Shown: one piece after another, positions 59,125-64,000 of the stretch
Position numbering within the stretch: position 1 is the stretch's first letter
Layout: every line of letters starts with the position of its first letter
Source of the DNA: Stenotrophomonas sp. BIGb0135
GTDB taxonomy: Bacteria; Pseudomonadota; Gammaproteobacteria; Xanthomonadales; Xanthomonadaceae
NCBI RefSeq assembly: GCF_024810105.1
Contig: NZ_JANUDX010000002.1
Coordinates: forward strand, 372,001 to 436,000
Direction of reading: 5' to 3'
DNA length: 64,000 nt
The notes under the pieces: generated by a model
Databases searched by the model: none
Seen by the model: only the letters and a program-made list of their open reading frames with translations
What the model was told of the DNA's origin: nothing
Program-made: the position numbers and the translations under genes

Positions 59125-59147
59125 AGCCGACCAACGGTCGGCTCTAC
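59125..59147 (-). repeat. SMAG-type REP palindrome in locus C
   Basis: AGCCGACC AAC GGTCGGCT CTAC, lying between elements C1 and C2. Confidence 0.75.
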
Positions 59148-59186
59148 CGCGTTAGGTCTTGTACGTTGGCCACCGGCCCACTGTCT

Positions 59187-59295
59187 GGGGCGGGGGTGTG
59201 TGGGTTCGCGGGACCGTCGTACGCCATGGATGGCGTACGCGAGCCTCCACGGATGGATTCACGGCGTGTCCCGCGAACCCACACATCCCCGCCCA
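59187..59295 (-). repeat. Three-stem palindromic element C2 (inverted)
   Basis: The arms 59188-59214 and 59268-59294 pair over 27 positions with one mismatch. The inner perfect inverted repeat is 59218-59239 (CGTACGCCAT, GG, ATGGCGTACG). The small stem is TCCA...TGGA as in B1. Confidence 0.85.
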
Positions 59296-59384
59296 GCCCG
59301 GCGCAGGCACAAACGCAACGCACTGGCTCTAGGCACTGGCCTTGGTTTCTAAAAAAAAAAGAAACAAACCCCAAACCCCAGACA

Positions 59385-59409
59385 TGAAAAAACCCGCTTT
59401 CGCGGGTTT
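59385..59409 (-). terminator. Terminator of tRNA-Leu copy 1
   Basis: AACCCGC-TTTC-GCGGGTT with, on the minus strand, a following T-run (TTTTTTC). About 16 bp past the tRNA 3' end. Confidence 0.85.
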
Positions 59410-59424
59410 GATCATTATCTGAGT

Positions 59425-59511
59425 CATGGTGCCCAGGAGAGGACTCGAACCTCCACGAAGTTGCCCCCGCTAGCACCTGAAGCTAGTGCGTCTACCAATT
59501 CCGCCACCTGG
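59425..59511 (-). tRNA. tRNA-Leu(CAG), copy 1
   Basis: 87 nt with a long variable arm. On the minus strand the acceptor GCCCAGG pairs with CCTGGGC, followed by A and an encoded CCA. The anticodon loop is CTTCAGGTG with anticodon CAG (Leu, reads CUG). The TTCGAGTCC T-loop is present. It is followed by its own terminator. Confidence 0.95.
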
Positions 59512-59527
59512 GCGACTCAGGAGGAGA

Positions 59528-59556
59528 ATTCTGCGGGAGAACTGAAATTGTGTCAA
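59528..59556 (-). promoter_or_regulatory. Promoter of tRNA-Leu copy 1
   Basis: TTGACA (59556-59551), 17 bp, CAGAAT (59533-59528). Confidence 0.8.
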
Positions 59557-59658
59557 CAGCATCTCGCGGGAAATTTCGATGCTGGCGCGACGCTGCTTCA
59601 CCGCTCCACATGCCGCGTGAGGCATGGCGTCCCAGTCCAACGTCAGCCAACGCCAGAA

Positions 59659-59684
59659 ACGAAAAAACCCGCTTGCGCGGGTTT
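59659..59684 (-). terminator. Terminator of tRNA-Leu copy 2
   Basis: AACCCGC-TTGC-GCGGGTT with the T-run on the minus strand. Same plan and flanking TGATCATTG as copy 3. Confidence 0.85.
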
Positions 59685-59701
59685 GATCATTGTCTGAGTC
59701 A

Positions 59702-59788
59702 TGGTGCCCAGGAGAGGACTCGAACCTCCACGAAGTTGCCCCCGCTAGCACCTGAAGCTAGTGCGTCTACCAATTCCGCCACCTGGGC
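59702..59788 (-). tRNA. tRNA-Leu(CAG), copy 2
   Basis: Identical to copy 1 over the 87-nt gene by eye, including the encoded CCA and anticodon CAG. It lies 190 bp upstream of copy 1 with its own promoter and terminator, so the copies are separate units rather than one polycistron. Confidence 0.95.
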
Positions 59789-59802
59789 GACTCAGGAGGC
59801 GA

Positions 59803-59831
59803 ATTATGCGGAAGCATTGCAGGCCTGTCAA
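59803..59831 (-). promoter_or_regulatory. Promoter of tRNA-Leu copy 2
   Basis: TTGACA (59831-59826), 17 bp, CATAAT (59808-59803). Confidence 0.85.
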
Positions 59832-59942
59832 TGCATTCTGGCCCGCTATCGACACCGGGTGGCGCCAGCGCTGCCGCGGCGCGGCTTGACCCCGCATGCG
59901 GCCACTCAAAATACTCGTCGTACCCCGCAGCAAGGCGTTCCC

Positions 59943-60629
59943 ATGGACACCCCGATACTGCATTTCCATCCGCTGTCTTCGTGCTGCCAGAAGGTGCTCA
60001 TCGCCGCCGGCGTGCTCGGCGTCGCGCTGGACACGCGCCTGTTGAACCTCGGCGACCCGGTCGAGCGCGCGGCATTCCGGGCACTGTGGCCGCTGGACAA
60101 GATGCCGCTGCTGATCGAGCAGGGCACGCCCATCGGCGAGACCAGCATCATCATCGAGTACCTCCAGCTCCACCATGCCGGCGACGGTGCGTGGCTGATT
60201 CCAGCAGATCCGGCGCAGGCGCTGGCGGTGAGGTTCTGGGACCGGTTCTGCGACTTCTACGTCATGACCCCGATGCAGGCGCTGACCGCCGCGCTGCTGC
60301 AGCCGGACGCGCAGGGGGATGCGCAGGCCACGGCGGCGGCGCGGGCCACCCTGCTCAAAAGTTACGCATTGCTGGATCGCCAGCTCGAGGGGCGGCGCTG
60401 GCTGACCGGCGAGGCGTTCACCCTGGCCGACTGCGCCGCGGCGCCCGCCCTGTTCTATGCCGTGGCCTACGTGCCGTTGCCCGACGCGCATGCCGCGCTG
60501 TCGGCGTACGTAGAGCGGTTGATGGCGCATGCGGACGTGGCCGCGGTGGTCGATGCGGCCCGCCCGTGGTTCAAGTACTTCCCGGGACGGGCGGGGCTGG
60601 CCCGCCGCTACTACGACCCGCAGGCCTGA
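59943..60629 (+). CDS. Glutathione S-transferase family protein
   Basis: 228 residues. The N-terminal thioredoxin-like domain (ILHFHPLSSCCQKVLIAAGVLGVALDTRLLNLGD ... LDKMPLLIEQGTPIGETSIIIEYL) has the cis-Pro and the GETSI glutathione-gamma-Glu site. The C-terminal all-helical domain contains LTGEAFTLADCAAAPALFYAV. Substrate unknown. It lies on the opposite strand between tRNA-Leu copies 2 and 3, with no operon partners. Confidence 0.9.
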   Translation: MDTPILHFHPLSSCCQKVLIAAGVLGVALDTRLLNLGDPVERAAFRALWPLDKMPLLIEQGTPIGETSIIIEYLQLHHAGDGAWLIPADPAQALAVRFWDRFCDFYVMTPMQALTAALLQPDAQGDAQATAAARATLLKSYALLDRQLEGRRWLTGEAFTLADCAAAPALFYAVAYVPLPDAHAALSAYVERLMAHADVAAVVDAARPWFKYFPGRAGLARRYYDPQA

Positions 60630-60654
60630 CCCGCGCGGTGCGGGAAGGCAGAAA

Positions 60655-60679
60655 CGAAAAAACCCGCTTGCGCGGGTTT
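60655..60679 (-). terminator. Terminator of tRNA-Leu copy 3
   Basis: AACCCGC-TTGC-GCGGGTT with A6 on the left (T-run on the minus strand). Sequence around it matches copy 2. Confidence 0.85.
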
Positions 60680-60696
60680 GATCATTGTCTGAGTCA

Positions 60697-60783
60697 TGGT
60701 GCCCAGGAGAGGACTCGAACCTCCACGAAGTTGCCCCCGCTAGCACCTGAAGCTAGTGCGTCTACCAATTCCGCCACCTGGGC
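60697..60783 (-). tRNA. tRNA-Leu(CAG), copy 3
   Basis: 87 nt, identical to copies 1 and 2 by eye, encoded CCA, anticodon CAG. The conserved block extends from the promoter -10 (AGTCGCC leader) to the terminator. Confidence 0.95.
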
Positions 60784-60797
60784 GACTCAGGAGGCGA

Positions 60798-60826
60798 ATT
60801 GTGGCGATCCCGCCGGGGCTTGTCAA
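60798..60826 (-). promoter_or_regulatory. Promoter of tRNA-Leu copy 3
   Basis: TTGACA (60826-60821), 17 bp, CACAAT (60803-60798). Confidence 0.8.
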
Positions 60827-60911
60827 CGCTTTTGTTAAATTTCTTCACAAACCTGCATCTGCATCCGCCTAGACCGGTTCTGCACACCATCAGCGGTTAC
60901 CATGGAGGCCA

Positions 60912-63377
60912 ATGAAACCAAAGAAACCGACCCGGGGCGCGAAAGCCCCCAAGTCCCCGGCGCCCCAGGCTGCCGGTCCGTCGGGCAAGCCCCGCGCTGC
61001 CGCCAAGAAGGCCGGCAAGCTGCCACCGTGGATGCCCGAATCGATGAACACCCCGGCGCCGCCGCGGGGCGGCAAGCGCGGCGGCCAGAAGCCGGATACC
61101 GGCGCGCCGATCCCGACCCGCCGACGCCCGCACCCGAGTACCGCCGACATGAACGTGATCGACCCGCACGCGGCGCGTGAGGCCGAGCGCTATGCCCAGC
61201 CCATCGCCAGCCGCGAGGCGATCCTGCAGCTGCTGGACCGCTGCGACGGCCCGCAGACCGCCGAGGAGATCGGCATCCACCTGGGCCTGACCGAACCGGA
61301 TCGCGCCGATGCACTGGGCAAACGCCTGGGCGCGATGGTGCGCGACGGCCAGCTCGTGCAGAACCGCCGCGGCGGCTTCGCTCCGGTGCAGGCCACCAAC
61401 CTGATCACCGGCGTGGTCATCGCCAACCCGGAAGGCTTCGGCTTCCTGCGCCCGGTGGAGGGCGGCGACGACCTGTTCCTGCCGCCGTATGAAATGCGCA
61501 AGGTCATGCATGGCGACCGCGTGCTGGCCAACGTCACCGGCATCGACCGTCGTGGCCGTCGCGAGGGCAGCATCGCCCGCGTGCTCGAGCGCGGCATGAC
61601 CCGCCTGATCGGCCGCTTCAGCGTCGAGTTCGGCATCAATTACGTGGTCCCCGACGACAAGCGCGTGCAGCGCAATGTGCAGATCCCGCCCGACCAGACC
61701 GGCGATGCCCGCGACGGCCAGCTGGTGGTCTGCGAGCTGACCCAAGCGCCGGATACGCGGCGCCCGCCGATCGGCCGCATCATCGCGGTGCTCGGCGACA
61801 AGCTGACCGCTTCGCTGATCGTGGAAACGGCGATCCATGGCCACGAGCTGCCGTTCGAATTCCCGCAGGAGGTGCTCAACGAGGCCTCGGCGGTGCCGCT
61901 GGTGGTGGAGCCGTCGATGATCGGCGGCCGCGTGGACCTGCGCAGTACGCCGCTGGTGACCATCGATGGCGAGGATGCCAAGGACTTCGACGACGCGGTC
62001 TATTGCGAACCCAATGCCGACGGCTTTCGCCTGGTCGTGGCCATCGCCGACGTATCCAATTACGTGCGCCCCGGCACCCCGCTGGACGATGAAGCCCAGA
62101 AGCGCGCCACCTCGGTGTACTTCCCGGGCTTCGTGGTGCCGATGCTGCCGGAGACTCTCTCCAACGGCATCTGCTCGCTGATGCCCAAGGTCGACCGCAT
62201 GTGCTTCGTCTGCGACATGCAGGTGAGCCGCGAGGGCGAGGTGGTCCATTCGCGCTTCTACGAGGCGGTGATGAATTCGCACGCCCGCCTGACCTACACC
62301 CAGGTCTGGCAGGCGGTCGGCGAGAACGACACGGCCGTGCGCAACCAGATCGCCGCGGTGCTGCCGCAGGTCGAGCGCCTGCACCAGCTGTACAAGGTGC
62401 TGGCCAAGGCGCGCACCAAGCGCGGCGCGATCGAGTTCGAGTCGTCTGAAGTGCGCTTCGTGCTCGACAACACCGGTGAGGTCACCCAGGCCGGCATGCT
62501 GGTGCGCAACGATGCGCACAAGCTGATCGAAGAATGCATGATCGCGGCCAACGTGCAGGCCGCCCGTTACCTGCTGCACAAGCAGGTGCCGGCGCCGTTC
62601 CGCGACCATGCCAAGCCGCCGGAAGCCAAGTACGACGACCTGCTGGAGTTCCTCAAGGAATTCAAGCTGAGCCTGCCGCCGTGGTCGAAGGTGCAGCCGG
62701 GCGATTACACCAAGCTGCTCAAGAAGGTGCGCGAGCGCCCGGATGCGGCACTGCTGGAATCGGTCCTGCTGCGCAGCCAAAGCCTGGCGGTGTATTCGCC
62801 GGACAACCAGGGCCACTTCGGCCTGTCGCTGGACGCCTACGCCCACTTCACCTCGCCGATCCGTCGCTACCCCGACCTGCTGGTGCACCGCGCGATCAAG
62901 CATGCCCTCAGCGGCGCGCCGGTGGAGAAGTTCACCTACTCGGCACGCGAGATGGCCGCACTGGCGCTGCAGTGCTCCGAGCGTGAGCGCCGCGCCGACG
63001 AGGCCGAGCGCGAAGTCGACGAGCGCTACCGCGCGGCGTGGATGGAAAAGCACGTCGGCGGTCAGTTCGACGGCGTGATCAGTGGCGTGACCAGCTTCGG
63101 CCTGTTCGTGGAACTGGACGAATCCAAGGTCAACGGCCTGGTCCACGTGACCCAGCTCCCGCACGACTATTACCAGTTCGACGCTACCCGCAAGACCCTC
63201 AGCGGCGAACGCCGCGGCAAGGCCTACCGCCTGGGTGACCGGGTGCGCATCCTGGTGCTCAAGGCCAGCATGGAGGAGCGCAAGATCGACTTCCGCCTGG
63301 TCGAGGAAAAGGACGACGAGGTGGCCGAGCTGCCGCCGCGCGGCCAGCCTGCCAAGCGCCAGAAGCAGAAGTACTGA
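60912..63377 (+). CDS. rnr: Ribonuclease R
   Basis: An 821-residue processive 3'-5' exoribonuclease of the RNB family. The N-terminus carries a basic low-complexity stretch of about 75 residues (PKKPTRGAKAPKSPAPQ, RGGKRGGQKP) before a winged-helix domain (SREAILQLLDRCDGPQTAEEIGIHLGL). Cold-shock domains, the catalytic RNB domain (TIDGEDAKDFDDAVY with acidic residues) and a C-terminal S1 domain (HVGGQFDGVISGVTSFGLFVELDESKVNGLVHV) follow. The E. coli-type long Lys-rich C-terminal tail is reduced to a few basic residues. GGAGG lies 4 nt before the ATG. Confidence 0.97.
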   Translation: MKPKKPTRGAKAPKSPAPQAAGPSGKPRAAAKKAGKLPPWMPESMNTPAPPRGGKRGGQKPDTGAPIPTRRRPHPSTADMNVIDPHAAREAERYAQPIASREAILQLLDRCDGPQTAEEIGIHLGLTEPDRADALGKRLGAMVRDGQLVQNRRGGFAPVQATNLITGVVIANPEGFGFLRPVEGGDDLFLPPYEMRKVMHGDRVLANVTGIDRRGRREGSIARVLERGMTRLIGRFSVEFGINYVVPDDKRVQRNVQIPPDQTGDARDGQLVVCELTQAPDTRRPPIGRIIAVLGDKLTASLIVETAIHGHELPFEFPQEVLNEASAVPLVVEPSMIGGRVDLRSTPLVTIDGEDAKDFDDAVYCEPNADGFRLVVAIADVSNYVRPGTPLDDEAQKRATSVYFPGFVVPMLPETLSNGICSLMPKVDRMCFVCDMQVSREGEVVHSRFYEAVMNSHARLTYTQVWQAVGENDTAVRNQIAAVLPQVERLHQLYKVLAKARTKRGAIEFESSEVRFVLDNTGEVTQAGMLVRNDAHKLIEECMIAANVQAARYLLHKQVPAPFRDHAKPPEAKYDDLLEFLKEFKLSLPPWSKVQPGDYTKLLKKVRERPDAALLESVLLRSQSLAVYSPDNQGHFGLSLDAYAHFTSPIRRYPDLLVHRAIKHALSGAPVEKFTYSAREMAALALQCSERERRADEAEREVDERYRAAWMEKHVGGQFDGVISGVTSFGLFVELDESKVNGLVHVTQLPHDYYQFDATRKTLSGERRGKAYRLGDRVRILVLKASMEERKIDFRLVEEKDDEVAELPPRGQPAKRQKQKY

Positions 63378-63386
63378 CCGACGCGC

Positions 63387-63440
63387 GTACCGGCCCCGGC
63401 CGGTACCCCGCCCGTGCCGGTGCCGACCCTGGGTCGGCAC
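63387..63440. repeat. Two palindromes between rnr and GFA gene
   Basis: GTACCGGCC-CC-GGCCGGTAC (63387-63406) and GTGCCGACC-CTG-GGTCGGCAC (63420-63440). The second resembles a SMAG stem without the GTAG head. Confidence 0.6.
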
Positions 63441-63483
63441 CCGCTTGGGCCGCACCCTGCACACACCGATCGGAGCGCATGCC

Positions 63484-63945
63484 ATGCCCGACGACACCCC
63501 CCAGTACAGCGGCGGCTGCCAGTGCGGCGCGGTCCGCTTCCATGTGCGCGGTGCGCTGACCGACAGTTCGATCTGCCACTGTCGGATGTGCCAGAAGGCG
63601 TTCGGTGCCTATTACGCACCGCTGGTGTCGGTGCGCCAGGTCGACTTCCGCTGGACCCGGGGCGAGCCGCGCCGGTTCGCCTCGTCCAACCTGGTCAAGC
63701 GCGGTTTCTGCGCGGACTGCGGCACGCCGTTGACCTACGAGGCGCCCGACGGCATGGCCATCGCCGCCGGGGCCTTCGATGCGCCGGCCCGTTTGCCGCC
63801 GACCGTGCAGTACGGGGTGGAGAGCAAGCTGCCGTTCGTGGATGGCCTGGGCGCCCTGGCCGTGATCCGCGACGAGGACGATCCGGAAATGACGCTGCTG
63901 CAGGGCCTGGTCTCGCACCAGCACCCTGACCATGACACGCCATGA
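63484..63945 (+). CDS. GFA-family (glutathione-dependent formaldehyde-activating-like) zinc protein
   Basis: 153 residues. Cysteine clusters GGCQCGAVRF, ICHCRMCQKAFG and GFCADCGTPLTYE form the two zinc sites of the GFA/CENP-V fold. The family is annotated after formaldehyde-activating enzyme, but most members have unknown substrates. ATG 63484 was chosen; it follows rnr by about 105 bp with palindromes between, so probably a separate transcript. Confidence 0.88.
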   Translation: MPDDTPQYSGGCQCGAVRFHVRGALTDSSICHCRMCQKAFGAYYAPLVSVRQVDFRWTRGEPRRFASSNLVKRGFCADCGTPLTYEAPDGMAIAAGAFDAPARLPPTVQYGVESKLPFVDGLGALAVIRDEDDPEMTLLQGLVSHQHPDHDTP

Positions 63946-64000
63946 TCAGGGGCGGGCAGGCCCTGGCCGGGGCGCGTGGGCGCCCGCGGACGCGGCCGGC

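Larger units (their letters stand above)
58751..59382. repeat. Repeat-rich intergenic locus C between emrB and tRNA-Leu
   Basis: The third occurrence of the composite seen at loci A and B: forward three-stem palindrome, tandem short repeats, SMAG, inverted three-stem palindrome. No gene is supported in it. Confidence 0.8.

Overview
The window is a high-GC gammaproteobacterial chromosome segment. I read it as Stenotrophomonas (Xanthomonadaceae). The reasons are a complete emrRCAB-type efflux operon as described for S. maltophilia, many GTAG-headed REP palindromes of the SMAG type, and Xanthomonadaceae-like gene orders (map-glnD-dapD-x-arsC-dapE, and a csu-type pilus cluster beside rpsB). No phage, integrase, transposase or CRISPR array is visible; nearly all of it is core chromosome.

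Layout. 0-3.2 kb: end of a sensor-domain membrane protein, an intracellular PHA depolymerase, a methyltransferase and a HemJ/CopD-like membrane protein. 3.7-28.6 kb, minus strand: the conserved envelope/replication block. In transcription order this is rpsB-tsf, then (after an insertion) pyrH-frr-uppS-cdsA-dxr-rseP-bamA, lpxD-fabZ-lpxA-lpxB-rnhB, dnaE, a lipoprotein and accA. It joins ribosome assembly, lipid A and phospholipid synthesis, outer-membrane assembly and chromosome replication. An HDOD-GGDEF protein and an AIM24 protein sit between tsf and pyrH, and no skp/ompH lies between bamA and lpxD. 28.8-34.6 kb: archaic (Csu-like) chaperone-usher pilus genes with a second chaperone and a miniature subunit. 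34.9-41.7 kb, plus strand: map-glnD-dapD-unknown-arsC-like-dapE, coupling nitrogen sensing to lysine/peptidoglycan precursor synthesis. 41.8-50.2 kb: a Qnr-like pentapeptide protein, a Sel1-repeat lipoprotein, asnB behind an Asn-rich leader peptide and terminator, a cation/proton antiporter, a penicillin-acylase-family enzyme and a heme-ligand-less bacterioferritin. 50.6-58.7 kb: parC, an AraC-type regulator and emrR-emrC-emrA-emrB. 59.4-64 kb: three near-identical tRNA-Leu(CAG) genes with a glutathione transferase gene between two of them, then rnr and a GFA-family gene.

The non-coding DNA holds the most unusual material. (1) Six roughly 100-110 bp three-stem palindromic elements form three inverted pairs (9.5-10.25 kb, 25.8-26.6 kb, 58.8-59.3 kb). 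Their stems differ in sequence between copies but stay self-complementary. Every pair encloses one SMAG element and low-complexity or tandem-repeat DNA, and further simple repeats lie just outside two of the pairs. (2) A candidate ribosome-mediated attenuator precedes asnB: a 32-residue leader peptide with five Asn codons in an 11-codon span, and a perfect 10-nt repeat giving mutually exclusive antiterminator and terminator hairpins. (3) A long AT-rich palindrome lies just upstream of emrR.

Functions are assigned by reading protein sequences against remembered families; nothing was searched.
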